Below, piece after piece: positions 36,471 through 49,012 of a DNA stretch of 64,000 bases. This DNA comes from Nemophila menziesii (lineage: Eukaryota > Streptophyta > Magnoliopsida > Boraginales > Hydrophyllaceae), in NCBI GenBank assembly GCA_029959085.1, contig JARWIR010000043.1, forward strand, positions 4,650,001-4,714,000, in the 5' to 3' direction. The stretch's first letter is position 1. Each line of letters begins with the position of its first letter. The translations under genes and the position numbers were made by a program. Below the pieces are notes generated by a model. It was given only the letters and a program-made list of their open reading frames with translations. It ran no database searches and was not told where the DNA came from.

Positions 36471-38445
36471 TTAGTGACGGAAAGTCTTGACTATCTGGTC
36501 AATCTTTCTTCGACAAAGTGGACAATCAGTCAAATGTAAAGAACATTCCATACAACAACACATGTGTCCACACCTGAAAATATAACCACCAATATTTATA
36601 CTTATTCACAAAACAACACCTACAATTTCAAAACAAAAACTTACGGGACAAAAACTGCATTATACTCGTGCTCCAGACATATAACACACAAGTTACCTTC
36701 ATCCTCTTGCCCTGATTTTTTAGCAGCAGCAGCAGCAAGAACCCTACATGGAACACATTTGAAAGAGTTTAAATCAGTATTATCATATATCAAGAATAAA
36801 ATAGATAATTATTTGCAATTTTCAGTATAATTGAACCTTTTTCTCATTTCCCAGTGACACCTTCTTTCCATTACATAATTGAATGGATGTCTAGCAAATA
36901 GATAAACACTAAACACAGTGAACTCAAGCGAGGCATGCTTATACCACCTGAAAGTTAAACAAATCCGTATTAAAAAAAAAACAATACAATATGTTCATTA
37001 ACAAATAACAAGTCAAAAGAATGTAACCAAAAAAAAACAAGTCAAAAGAAGTACAACCTAGCCCATTTCCCATAATTTCCAACAAGCTGCTCGATTGATT
37101 TTTGCGATACGTAAAATGGGCCTTTGCGTGGCCTCTGAATACGAAGAGATCCATTTTCATCTTTAACAACCTGATTTAAGAGAGAAATAAGATTAACATA
37201 ATCATCTCTAAAGGAGTAAAGTAAACCATACCTCACCAACTACAGTTAAGACTGTGCCAGTTGGAAGAACCCGTTCAATCCTCCTGACTCCAGTCGTCTT
37301 GAGAAAATAATATAAATTATTAATTAATCGTATATCAAAAAACCTGTCTTTGAACATCTATTAACAGAACAGACCTTAAGACCTTGAAGATAATCTAATG
37401 TTCCACGTAAAAATGATCTGACAGATTCCTCAAAGACTTCACTTGCAATTGTCAAAACTAAACCTGAGGCTCCACGGGCCTCGGTTACAAACACACGTCC
37501 AGTCTCATCATCCTGGTAAAACAGAAAATAGATAAGTTAACATTTTTTTAACACTTGAGGATGAATTTAGTAAAGATGAAGAAACCAAGTATTACAAGAT
37601 ACCAGGGAACATCTTTATACGTGGAAAACATAAAGACTGAATCTTGTATCCATGACCCTGTGCCATCAAGTTTAAGAAAGTGTTGCTCTACCTGAAGTAA
37701 GAAAGATAATTGCAAATAATGTATTTGATTTATAGCAATTATTGAAAAATAATTGACGTTTAAATGAAATTATAAAGCTGAGATTTACCGATTCCTCGAC
37801 AATGACACCTCGTAAACCACTGTGTTGGCAATTGATTGGTGTTTCTGAACCAGCCCTTCCAGATATTGCAACAACCAAAGGTTTCGATGCAGTATCAAAT
37901 ATTTGAGCTAACATGCAAAATAAAATAGTTTATTACCTAATGACTTGACCAAACTACTCTGTACAGAATATTTAAACCATCTCCTTATATATTATCATGA
38001 CTGCTAATTAGATATACGCAGAAGAATTTCCAGCATATTATACCACCAATAATGTAAAAAGTAGTAACATTTCATCAAATCCACTAACACTACCATCTAT
38101 CACTAAAAGGTCAATAACATTAATTGAAACTTCACAAGTAAGCTTTGAATAAAATTAAGCTTTCGATAATGCATTCTTATGATAATTTACTAACCCAGAT
38201 CCTTTAATTGATTAACTCGAGTAACAGATGACAGAGCGTTTGCATCCCTGGACCATTTACAACAAATTAAGTATATAAGTGAATGTATAAATACATATAT
38301 AGTTAACATAATGAATTGTATGGAATGACAAAAAAACAAAAAAAGGTAAAAGATTAAAGTAAAAAACAAACCCTCCACTGCACCTCCTTCCAAGAAGATA
38401 AAGAGCTGCACCAATTAAGCAGCAGATCCCTCCCCATAGAATCAT
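36471..38445 (-). CDS. SP1-like: SP1-like chloroplast outer-envelope E3 ubiquitin ligase, copy 2
   Basis: Ten exons: 38445-38372, 38247-38195, 37907-37789, 37691-37596, 37512-37375, 37297-37232, 37170-37058, 36947-36837, 36743-36645, 36573-36471. They total 972 nt, all GT-AG, giving 323 residues (Arabidopsis SP1 has 343). The N terminus MILWGGICCLIGAALYLLGR is a membrane segment; a second membrane span lies near residues 226-242 with a GIDE/MULAN-type domain between. The C-terminal C3HC4 RING starts LCVIC (Cys276, Cys279), then CGHMCCC (291-297) and CPLC (307-310), ending VKTFRH. The family sits in the plastid outer envelope (also reported on peroxisomes) and ubiquitinates TOC import proteins, feeding the CHLORAD removal route. 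A linker of about 25 residues before the RING, present in SP1, is missing. Start chosen by alignment to SP1's MIPWGG. Confidence 0.93.
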
Positions 38446-39471
38446 CAATAATAGTACTTAGATATAGAACGATAAAATCGAATTGTATAATATTTGTTAT
38501 ATGAATTTTCTAAGGCGGGAAAAAAATATGACGAATTATGGTTGGTTATGGAGGGAAAAAATATATAGCCGCATAAATGTAGACTTTTAGGGTGAAATTG
38601 ATACATGGTAATATGGTAATGGATTTAGATGGTAACAGATTTAGGTAAATTAAAATAAAATATGGTAAAGAATAAAATACCTTATTAATTATTATATCTG
38701 ATTGGTATGTCATACGAAATAATATGTTATAATTAAGAATATAGTTAGGAAAGTTTAAAAATAATAGTCTAAAAATTAAAAATGAATCACAAAATATTTT
38801 TGTTTCTATGTCTCCTCAAATTTTTTAATTATAATGCTTTTATCCAAAGTTACACATTTAAATAGTGTGATGTTCTTAAATTTTTATTTTAGAATAATTT
38901 ATAATGCACGTGAAATAGATTGATGATACTAAAATGTCTCTTCAATTTATAATACACGTGAAAGTGAAGAAGATAAACTTATTTGATGAAATTTTGAAAT
39001 TATGAATAACTTAAATAATAAGATCTTATTTTTAAATAATAGAAATGGTTAATATCATGGGATATTTATAGGATATTATAAAAAGAATAAATACCATTTT
39101 TGCTTCCTGATTTTTCACCCGATTGACAGGTTACCGCCCATTGTTTAAAATGCGCCTATATACTCCTTAATTTTGTTTTCGTGACCCGTTGCCTCTACTA
39201 ACGTTTTCCGTCCAATTCTGCCGTTAAGTGTGACGTGGATGTTACATGTTAGAATTTTTTTTATTCTAAACTTAATTACTCAATTAATTAAAGGGTAAAA
39301 TAGATTTTTAATAATTGTTTAATATTATTAATAAAAATAATAGAATAAAACACCCCACCCACCCCCCACCCCACCTGGAACCCTCCCTTCCCCTCTTCTT
39401 CGTCTTCCCCAACTTCTTTAGCTTCCCTAACTTCTGTTTCTAATTATTAGGCCATTGAAACTTAAAGTACT
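38446..39471. other. Intergenic region between SP1 copy 2 and the SUFB fragment
   Basis: The first 0.6 kb (to about 39060) is shared with the 5' flank of SP1 copy 3 and probably includes its promoter. From about 39095 a different repeat-like sequence starts (cacccgattgacaggttacc, ccgtccaattctgccgttaa), of a type often seen in dispersed plant repeats. A C-rich leader (39350-39410) precedes the SUFB ATG. No gene is seen. Confidence 0.5.
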
Positions 39472-39864
39472 ATGGCTTCTCCTCTTCTTCTTGCTAATGG
39501 AATCTCAAGTTTCTCTCAACAACCCATCTCAAAAAATCCAAAAGGGTTTCAATTTCACCCTAGACTTGAATCGGATCCAAAATCTGTATACTTTAAATCA
39601 AGAGCTTTCAACGCCACTACGATTGATACTTCCGGTAAAAAATCTCTCTCAATCTCCCCAAACGAAGATAACCCTCTTCAAAAATTCCTTAAAAGAGATT
39701 ATAAATGGGGTTTCAGTCAAGAAATTGACTCTTTTACAATTCCTAAAGGATTATCCGAAGAAACCGTTAGGTTAATTTCTTCAACAAAAAATGAGCCTGA
39801 TTGGATGCTTGAATTCAGGTTAAAATCATATGAAAAATTCTGTAAAATGAAAGAGCCTAAATAG
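39472..39864 (+). pseudogene. SUFB: 5' fragment of plastid SUFB (ABCI8), ended by a stop codon
   Basis: One hundred and thirty residues start MASPLLLANGISSFSQQP, a plastid transit peptide like those of plant SUFB. The mature N terminus follows (DSFTIPKGLSEETVRLIS, then EPDWMLEFRLKSYEKF). SUFB is about 550 residues and is the core scaffold of the SUF iron-sulfur cluster machinery in plastids. Here the frame ends at TAG where the family has Trp (after KEPK). The next codons read SDN, still matching, after which homology is lost and LINE-related or unknown sequence begins. It is therefore a truncated gene or captured fragment, not a working scaffold. It points away from SP1 copy 2. Confidence 0.85.
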
Positions 39865-40350
39865 TCTGATAACTACTTTCTTCCCTAGCCTTCTTTCTTC
39901 TTAGCCCCGCACCATATCACGCCTCCCCTCTAAATCACTTTCCATCACCCGCACCAGCCAAATAAATCATATGTACCCTTGGGTGATGTTGAAACGACAG
40001 TAACTGTTGAGACATCACGCCGCTTTGATGAGGGAAACGTTGTTGTAAGATGTTGTTTAATAGCGTTGACTGGTCAACATGATGATTTGTCCATTGGTTT
40101 TGTTGACAAAGATTCGGAGGGATTAAATATGAAATATTTCCGAAACGGTGAAGATTGGACTTTGATAAGGAGATGTTTGGTGAAGAGTAATGTGATTGAA
40201 GGGCACGTATATTTGGTGAATTGTTGAGGTGTAGATGGTAATTGTTACGAGGAGAAAGCTTGTTGAGATTTGCTAGGTGTTGGAAGGGTAAGATTGGAAA
40301 GATGAATTTGGTCCGAAGATTGGTTCACTGTTGAAATGTTGAAGATGTTG
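39865..40350 (+). other. Unrecognised frame, possibly the start of LINE ORF1
   Basis: An 82-codon frame (39979-40227, GDVETTVTVETSRRFDEG onward) has no family I recognise. Sequence after it (40260-40348) appears to continue, across the LTR element, into the LINE ORF1 region at 42627. If so, this is the N-terminal part of that ORF1 (DUF4283-like), but the match is weak. Confidence 0.35.
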
Positions 40351-42621
40351 TGAAAGTCCTAGAGGGGGGGTGAATAGGATTACTAATAAGATTAATGCCT
40401 AATTAAAAAATCTTTTGGACAATAATAAGTTTAAGAGAAAACTTCTAAGTCAACTAATATATCAAACACTTATGGGATCATGCAAAGGGTAAGTAGGAGG
40501 TATGATATATAAGTAAAACAAGTAAATCGACAATCCAATATCTAACTACTCTAGAAGACTATATGTTGTATAAACTAGATAAACAATATCACAATAATCA
40601 TGCTAGCATATTATCAAACATATAAAGTGCGGAAAGTAAATAGAGTAGGGATAGAAAGATACACGCGATTTATAGTGGTTCGGTTTCCCTACATCCACTA
40701 CCTAAGGAAGCCTCCTTAGGATTTCAAGCTTTTCACTAAGCTCCCGTGTCTCTCTTAACCGGGTCGAGAACACAATAACCCTTACAACCTCTTCGATAAC
40801 ACGAAGGACAAACACTTGTGTAATCACAACACAAGGATACCAAGTATACTCCCTATACTTGAATTCTCTCTTAATCTATCTATTACAAGACCTAGACTTA
40901 AGAGGATAGAAACAAAGTGTTTAAAGGGTTGCTTATAAAAGCTTGTAACTAAACTCCTAAAAGAGTGGATATGGACTATAAAGCTTGTGAACTCCTCTTG
41001 AGTAGATAGAACCTTGTGGCTTGTTTGATTAACTCCTTGAAAGGACTTATAAGCTCACTAAGATTGATTTTGACTATGTATAGCTTTTGACACCTTCTTG
41101 AATGATAACAATTAAGCCCCTTAATGTTTGTAATTAGTTGGTGTAGTTGTAGCCTTCAAAGAGCTTCAATTTATAGTAGAAAATGGCTTCCAACGGTCAT
41201 AAGGCTTGGGTCCAACGGATCTATTAATCTCCCAACGGATATATTCTTTATGACTTAAACTTTGTGCAGAAAAACCTTCCTTGCGGTGTACCGCAAGTTT
41301 TCGTGCGGTGTACCGCACCTCAACGGTTTGATTTTCTAACTCTCTGACGGGCTAGCCTATGCACCGCGCCCTGGTCCGCATTCTTGGTCCGGTGTACCGC
41401 GCCTTTCGTCCGGTGTACCGCGCCAAGTAACTTTGAAAGATAATGACTTGGATCAATAAATCTTCTTCACGAAAGTTGTTGGAAACATCATTCTAAGAAC
41501 CTTTGAAGTTGATCACTAAAGCTAATTCTCAATGTACACAAGGATAAGGTTAAACGTATTGTAAGAGAATTAGTTTCATAACATATGACAATAAAGCTAT
41601 GATCAACATGATAAAGAAGTGCTTTTTGATGAAATAGAGTGCAAGATAGAATATGTATAACAAGAGTAATTAGCACACTAAGCACAAGAGGATTTGTCAC
41701 ATTAAAACAACTTATTAAGGGAGGCTATATGCCAACAATCTCCCCCTTTTTGATGATGACAAATCCTTCACTAAAACACCTTAGGAATGATATGAAAGTT
41801 TAAGCACTAATGAAATTAAGCTCCCCCTCACAATAAGCATATAAGATTTGAGATGCATTTGTTAGTTTTAAAGCGTGCAAGTTTTGAAAGTTTTAGTGCA
41901 CATATTTCTCCCCCTTTGTCTTCATCAAAAAGACGGGGTTAAAAAAATAACTAAGGATAGAAGAGCAAAAAACTCAAGTGAATAGATTTTAAACAACGAT
42001 ATTTAGAGAGTGCAAGAGTTTAGAGATTAAAAACAATTTTTAGAAAGAGATGCACAAAGATAGATATCAATAGATAATAGATGCACAAACGATACGATAA
42101 GGTTTGAGTCCAACGGATCTATTAATCTCCCAACGGATATATTCCTTATGACTTAACTTTAGTGCAGAAAAACCTTTCTTGCAGTGTACCGCAAGTATCG
42201 TGCGGTGTACCGCACCTCAACGGTTAGATTTTCTAACTCTCTGACGGGCTAGCCAATGCACCGCGCCCTGGTCCGCATTCTTGGTCCGGTGTACCGCGCC
42301 ATTTGTCCGGTGTACCGCACCAAGCATCTTTGAAAGAATTTGACTTATGCTATGATGCTCGGATCAATAAATCTTCTTCACGAAAGTTGTAGATAACATC
42401 ATTCTTATAAACATTGTAGTTGATCATTAAAGCTATATCTCAAAGTACATAAAGATATGAATAAAAGTGAATGCAATGAGATATAATAAGAATGGTATGA
42501 AAAGTGTTTTTGATGAATAATAGTGCAAGTTAGGATGAATATAACATGAGTAATTAGCACACTAATCATAAGAGGATTTGTCACATTAAAACAACCTATT
42601 AAGGGAGGCTATATGCCAACA
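40351..42621 (-). mobile_element. Internally deleted copy of the non-coding LTR element
   Basis: It starts TGAAAGTCCTAG and ends TATATGCCAACA, the same termini as the complete element at 56671-62726. A full LTR occupies 40351-41737, followed by the polypurine tract (inverse of atctccccctttttg). About 350 bp of internal sequence is followed, near 42100, by a jump into the middle of a second LTR that ends at 42621. gatgt occurs at 40344-40348 and 42622-42626, a probable 5-bp target duplication with two extra bases on the left. No coding capacity. The 70-95-codon frames here are by-products. Confidence 0.85.
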
Positions 42622-42626
42622 GATGT

Positions 42627-45600
42627 ACCTTGGGATGACGCTATGGCCTCAAGTGGTGAACTTCAACAATATTCAAACAGATTACTCATCGCTTTGGGTT
42701 CAAGTCAAAGGTCTGGTGTTCAAACAAAAAAAATTCAATACAGTGAAATCTCTTGAGGTTTGCTTCATCAAGATAGAGGCTACTGACTTCCCGGAGGTAC
42801 CGATTTCAAACATTAAGGTGCTCAGATTTTGTGTTAAATTCAACACCAAACATCCACTTCCATCTGGTACTTACCTTTTATGGCGTTGGGTGGGTCATTT
42901 TTTAGTATGAAAATACTGGATCGCTCTGCTTCAGATGTGGTAGGATTGGACATCAATTTGGTGAATGTATAGGGAAAACATTGAGGATATTGATGAGATG
43001 AGGCAAGTCAGCTGAATCATCTATAATAGTGATAAATTCCTACCCTTTAATTCTATTTATGGAATCCAACTGAAGATTGATGGTAAGTTTTTTTAACTGT
43101 TCTTATAATAATAATCGTGAGATGGGATTCACAAGGAGAAATAGGGGAGTTACGGGGAATGCTAGAGGGGTAGTTATCAAAGATAACCATGCCATTGACT
43201 TGAGCAAATACGATTATACAAAAAGGGCAGGAAGTAGTATGGAGGCAAAGTACAGAGAAACAAAAGAGTAAAATGAGACTGAACAACGTGAGTAGGAGAA
43301 CTGAAATAGACAGATTGATGAGCTAATGAATGAGATGAATAATTATTCATGAAGATGAGACTGAACAACGTGAGTAGGAGAACTGAAATAGACAGATTGA
43401 TGAGCTAATGAATGAGCTGAATAATTATTCATGAAGAATCGAGGAATTTAGAAACAAATTAGAGATTAACGAGAGATAAGGTCATGGGAAAGAAGGAGGA
43501 AGGAAAATAACACAAGGGGAGATGAACTTCGTGCAACTAAGGGTAAACAGAAGATCCAACTTATTGTCGATAACTCTTCAAGCCTGGATGGTATGACAAA
43601 TAAAAACCTTAACATTTAAAGACGTAGGGAGATGAAGACTATTGAGTCAGGCATTACCGGGTTTAAAGGGAAATATTCTATAACTGGGAATTTTAAAATT
43701 CAAATATGCCTGTGAAGAAAAATATTGGGGTGATAGATCTAGACAAAATTGGCTTATTTATGCTGACAATTTTTTTTCACCTATCTACGGTTCAAAGAAG
43801 GAAATTTAATAGAATTACAAGGATTGAAATTGAACAAGGAGAGTGGTTAGAAAAGCCACTTCAGAGATTAAAAATAATTTCAAGGACTTCTACAAAAATA
43901 TCTTCTTAGAACATCCGCTGATATGGAAAATATGTTTGAAGCAACATAATATATTAAACCTAAAGTCAATCAACAAATGAATGAAGAGCTCACTAAAATC
44001 CCACTGTGGAGGAAGTAGAGAGAGCTATTCGAGATTTAGCAGCTTTAAAAGTTTCGGGCCCTGATGGATTGAACGGTAAGTTCTATAAGGAATATTGGGA
44101 AATTATTAAGGAAGTTGTTTTCAAGTTAGTTTTTGGATTTTTTTCTCTAACAATATAAGCGTAGAAGATATAAATGATACTTTTATTACTCTTATCCCTA
44201 AAGGGGATGTTCAAGAATGCATTGGGAGTTTTAGGCCTATTTCTTGTGTCAATTTTATTTACAAAATTATCAGTAATATTTTTTAGAAAATAGATAACAA
44301 GATTATACGAATATTATTGTCTCACCGACACAATCATATCAAAGGCTGTGCAATTCAGGATAACATTCTTATTGCCCAATAAATCTCATTTTTTATGAGT
44401 AGGAAAAGGAAAAATAAGAAGATATGGATGATATGAAAATAGATATGGCTCGGGCATATGACCAAGTAAGATGAGAATTCCTTCTTTTAGTTTTAGAGAA
44501 ATTTGGTTTTTGTGATAAATGGGTTTTATGGAATAGGAAATGTATAACGACCGTTTCTTTTCATCTTAATCTTAATGGAGAGAGATTGGAAAAATTTCAC
44601 CAGGTACGGGACTGAGACAAGGGGATCCCATTTCACTTTTTTTACCATTATGACTGAATCTTTGATTAGTATTATTCAGTCATACTCAAACGAAGGCCTT
44701 ATTAACGGTGTTCAGATTACTAGAAATTGTTAGAAATCTCTCATTTACTTTATGTTAAGGACTCTTTTTTTCATAACTATTGATAAAACTAACATAAATT
44801 CTTTTCAAGAATTCCTCAATATTTATTGTACAAGTTCAGGACAAAGGATCAACCTCACTCAATCAGTAATTATCTTTAGTAAAGAAACAACACAAGATAA
44901 GAGGGATCTCATAACCAGAAATAAATATCAAAGAAACCAAAGACTTAGGGAACTATTTAGGGATTCCATTATGTCACAAAAGATCGAAGTGGATCACTAG
45001 AATGGATAGCAAAAAGACTATTTAAACATACAGAAGGATGGAAAGTCAGACTATTATCAAAATGAGGGAAATAAGTTCTCATAAAAGTCATCCTACAAGC
45101 TATTCCTAATTATTACATATCTATTTTCTCTTTTCCTATCGCATTTTGTAATAAATTAATCTCAGTTATTTCTAACTTTTGGTGGAATTCAGGGAAAAGA
45201 AATAGAGTTCACTGGCTGGCATGGGAGAATCTGGCTGTGGGAAAACTCACATGTAGCTTGTGATTTAAAGACTTCAAAAGAATGAACACATCACTTTTAG
45301 CAGCACAAGCTTGGAGATTAAAGGAAAATCCAAGTATCCTGGCAGCGAGACTATTAAAAGGTATTTACTTTCATAATAAATAATTCACAAATATATAGTT
45401 AAGACAAAGCAGAACCTGGAGATAGGCTAGCCTTATGGAAGGAAGAGATTTCATTAATAAACATGAAATATATCAAATAGGGAATGGGATGGATATTGAA
45501 ATCTGGAATGACAGGTGGATTTACACTACATGGAAAATAGAAAAACCAAGAGGATGTACAATAAATAAGATAAGTCAATTGATCAATTTTAACATATTTC

Positions 45601-46305
45601 TTGGAATATCGAGATCCCTGATAATATTATGCTGAAACCTATCATATCTTCTATTATTAGAATTCATATTATGAATATAAACAATAAGGATAAATTTATC
45701 TGGCCTTTTACGAAAGAACGGGTTTTTAACCATCCGCAGGCAACAAAGGAACCTGAAAGATACAACTCAAACATCTGGAGAATCATTTGGAATTCTAATA
45801 TTCCAAAAACAATTAGAATTTTTGTGTGGAAAGCATTTAATAATGCAATCCCAACTAAAAAAAACTTAATAATAAGAAGTGTTCGGATTCCGATAAATGC
45901 ATTTGGTGCTCTAACTCACAGGATACTATTGAACATTTATTGTTAGGGTGTAATATTTTTAAAGACATATGGGCAGGAACTTCATTACAGATAACATAGG
46001 TGATGGAAAAGTAGACAGGTTTGCAGATTGGATCACGAAAACAATTGAAGCATATTACGAAGGAGGATGAGATACGAAGGTAGTGCTAGATTATATTATG
46101 GTATGTACATGGAACAACTGGAAGGAAAATTTGAAAGCTTACCATGAAAATAAAAGCACAGACGTTGATAACATCGTCTTTAACACAAATAAACTTATGT
46201 CAGAGTTACATGGTATAAATTGGAAAAAAGTTATAGTACTCAAGGCTTAGCAAGAAGTACAACACAAACGGAATAGGAAATCACAAATAATGAAGTAGCC
46301 AAGAT
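42627..46305 (+). pseudogene. LINE with ORF1 zinc knuckle and ORF2 reverse transcriptase remains
   Basis: ORF1 part: a DUF4283-like segment (SSLWVQVKGL, then VLRFCVKFNTKHPLPSG) and a CCHC knuckle at about 42926-42975 reading CFRCGRIGHQFGEC. ORF2 part: RT motifs DMARAYDQVR (about 44440-44475) and GTGLRQGDPIS (about 44602-44637), then SGQRINL (44835). The active-site FADD region near 44740-44780 is scrambled (reads FMLRTLFFI). A zf-RVT region lies at 45690-45990 (SNIPKTIRIFVWKAFNN; DTIEHLLLGC in shifted frame). Many frameshifts and stops rule out activity. A 97-bp near-repeat around 43275 and 43355 (gactgaacaacgtgagtagg) is a local tandem duplication. ORF1 is probably interrupted by the LTR element at 40351-42621. 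Confidence 0.85.
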
Positions 46306-46311
46306 AGCTTA

Positions 46312-46560
46312 TGATGTCTCCTCATTTGTGATAATAAAATCTATTTCCGAGACATCATTTTAGTTGTATTTAATAGTTTATAGGTCGATTTCCTCATGAT
46401 TTAGTACACTTTCCTATTTTGTGTCTTGAATTAATTATTTATTATTTTTAGAGCATATTGGGTTTAATTATTTATTTAGTGTGAAACTTTAGAGATATAT
46501 GGTAATTAATTAGAGTCCAAGTCAAAGTCTAAAAGCTAAAGGAAAGATTTTGATTCGATT
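46312..46560 (+). mobile_element. LTR fragment, subfamily B, left end only
   Basis: It begins TGATGTCTCCTCATTTGTG like the LTR at 18262. Homology continues through agagcatattgggtttaatt and gagtccaagtcaaag and stops near 46545. Truncated on the right, where CACTA-related sequence begins. Confidence 0.75.
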
Positions 46561-46619
46561 TGGAGTAAGTCGACTAATTTTTTTTAATTTGTTTGTCGTT
46601 AACTAAAAAATATATATTT

Positions 46620-48386
46620 AATTTAATTTATTTGTAAACAGGAATTCTTCTTGGTAGAGGAAGAGTGGCAGACCCGCCCAGATTGGAGCGATATACAGAT
46701 AATGATAACCAATAAATGCGGTAAGGGCTACAACGACCACAAGAATAGAGTAAAGAGAAAGTATTATGAAAAGCGGGTGAAACCGGATGATCAGACACCC
46801 AAGAACTTGGAGCTCATTTTGAAAATATGGGACTCGGAGCAAGCTTAGGTAATTGTAGTATTTTAACTTGTATTAAATATAATATTATCTTAATTGACTA
46901 ACATTTTTTTTCATTTATTGTTCAAAAAGTAGCACCAAGCTGAAGTAAATAAAACGAATAGAAAGTTGATGCAAAATCAGAGCAGGGCAGGTTTTATGAG
47001 CCACACGCGGATGAGGGATAGCTTGATGGAGGTAATAAATTTATTACAATACCTATTTAAATATCTTTATTTGACAGTTTGACTTTTTACAGGGAGAGGG
47101 GAGTCAACCCCCTCGAGTGGCCGGGGGTGACAAGGAAGCGGTGCCTCTACCGAAAATAAAAAGATTCTTTTTCGAAATCGGGTGGAGCAATAAGAAGAAC
47201 GGGTGGAGGAGCCCCGAGTACGAGAGAGCAAACGTAAGTTTAATATTTTAATATTTTTTAATTGTACAGGACGCGTTGAGGGAGATTCCCGAAATAAAGT
47301 TCGGGAATCACAAAGTCAAAGCGGCGATTTATCGTGTTCACCCCCTTGATACAACAGGAACAGGTTGACGCGGTGATGGAGGCGGCGCGATTAGGGTTAG
47401 GAGACGGGACCCGCTACTGGATCCCGGGAGTTGGCCACTCTCTTTCGGAGAAGAGGAAGTCTGCTAATGACTGGGATCTGGTCAACGAGAGTATGCTGAG
47501 GGACTACGAGTGGCTGATGAAATCCTTGAACGAGTTCCTTGTCTCCATAGGCAAGGACCCGATGCCAAACAATATTTAACGATCCTCGGCTTCCATAGCT
47601 AGTACACGACCGACGAAGGAGGCGGTGGACGCACGGATGAGTACATCTATCACGTTGCTCAATAGGTGCAGAGAGGAATTTGGACAAGAAACAGCACTGC
47701 TCCTGCTGGTCCCTCCCGATCCCGATCACGAGCCCCACCTCGATCTCGATCCCGACCCACTCTTTCTACTCCGTCAAGCGCGCGACTCCAGCTTATGGAC
47801 CAAGGTGAAGATGAGGATATGTCTAATCCTTAGTGTGTTTCGTTATGTATTTGGTTGACTATTTATTATGTTTGACTTTTGACTTTGACTTTCGATTTGT
47901 AATTAGCTATTCCATAAGTTTTTTAATTTAGTTTTCGTATTATATGATTTTTTCTCGTTTCATATATAGAATTAAATAAATAAAAGAACAATTAAATAAA
48001 TAAATAAAATCAAAACAAAAAAATCAAGACAATTAAATAAATAAATAAACAAAAATAAATAAATTATATAGATAAAATAAAATAAAATAAAAATACAATT
48101 AAAAAAAGTCTTTTGCGAGGACAAAGTCCTAGCTAGAAATAAAGTCAATGTTCCTCGCGAAAGAGTTGACCAGCAAAGGCGAAGACTTAGTCCTCGCAGT
48201 TGACCAGATCTTTAGCGAGGACCGTGTTAACGTTGTAGCAAAAGACCTTATCTTTAGCGAGTACTTGGTGTCCTTGCAAGAGATAGGTGTCTCACGCGAT
48301 GACACGAGAAGTCGTCGCGAGTGACAGTCTCTCGCGACGAAACTTTAGCGACGAGTCTTTAGCAAGGATTTTCGTTGTCTTTAGTG
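46620..48386 (+). mobile_element. 3' part of a CACTA (En/Spm) element
   Basis: Exon-like pieces (46651-46845, then about 46925-47030 and 47093-47235) resemble the Ptta/En/Spm second-protein family: a charged region with DHKNRVKRKYYEKRVKP, then MSHTRMRDSLME. A frame at 47334-47579 follows, with no assignment. From 48100 to 48386 lie subterminal repeats (tttagcgaggacc, cctcgcgaaag, ttagcgagtact). The right terminus reads inversely CACTAAAGACAACG. The same subterminal motif type occurs at the 5' end of the CACTA element starting at 51976, so both belong to one family. Confidence 0.7.
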
Positions 48387-49012
48387 AGGAACTGATGCCC
48401 CGTGCCTGAAGACACGATGCAAAATTAAACAAATTAAAACCTATTGTAATACTCAACACATATTGTAAAATATTTTCTAGAAGTATTATTACATTAAAAA
48501 ATTAAAATAAGCGTATTACTATAAAAAATGATTGCTTGTATAGTTTTCTATGTTAAATGAATTATTTGGTTAGGTTCTTTTGAAGAAAAAAAAACTTAAA
48601 ATTGGATGAAAAATATTTAAATTATGTATTAGTTAAAGAGAAAATATAGATTTAGAAATAATATCACAAAAACATTTGGTAAAATCTTTTTTTTTACTTT
48701 AAATTAATTTAAAATCTTTTTACCTGGTCATAAACATGAAAAGGATTAACAAGTAAACCATCAAATAAATAAAATTATGTAATATATACATACTTTACCG
48801 TTCAAGGTTTCATTCACAAAAACTAGTAACGAAACTAAACCTAAAACCTTAAGAATTGTGCTAAGAGAATAATAATAAACATTTTTTATTTCAATTAGCA
48901 GCGAATGTGCTCAGCAAAAATAATCTCTGGCATTAGTAGTAAGCTGAATCGATAAATTAAGGGTAATGGGCAGTTTGTTCATCGTATGAAGTCCCAAAAC
49001 ATTAAGGAAGGT

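Larger units (their letters stand above)
34935..39060. repeat. Direct duplication block A containing SP1 copy 2
   Basis: From acctggtcatga near 34969 (34935-34968 was not separately aligned) the sequence parallels 48721 onward, including actttaccgttac, aactagtaacga and aataatctctggcattagta. After the LINE at 35239-36446, homology resumes through the whole SP1 gene and about 0.6 kb of its 5' flank (ttaaatagtgtgatgtt near 38859 and 51585). Block B is 48721-51830. Orientation is direct, about 12-14 kb apart. Confidence 0.85.

Noticed and set aside
39979..40227. Continuation of SUFB after the stop codon
   Set aside because: Residues do not match the SUFB core and no splice signals link it to 39864.
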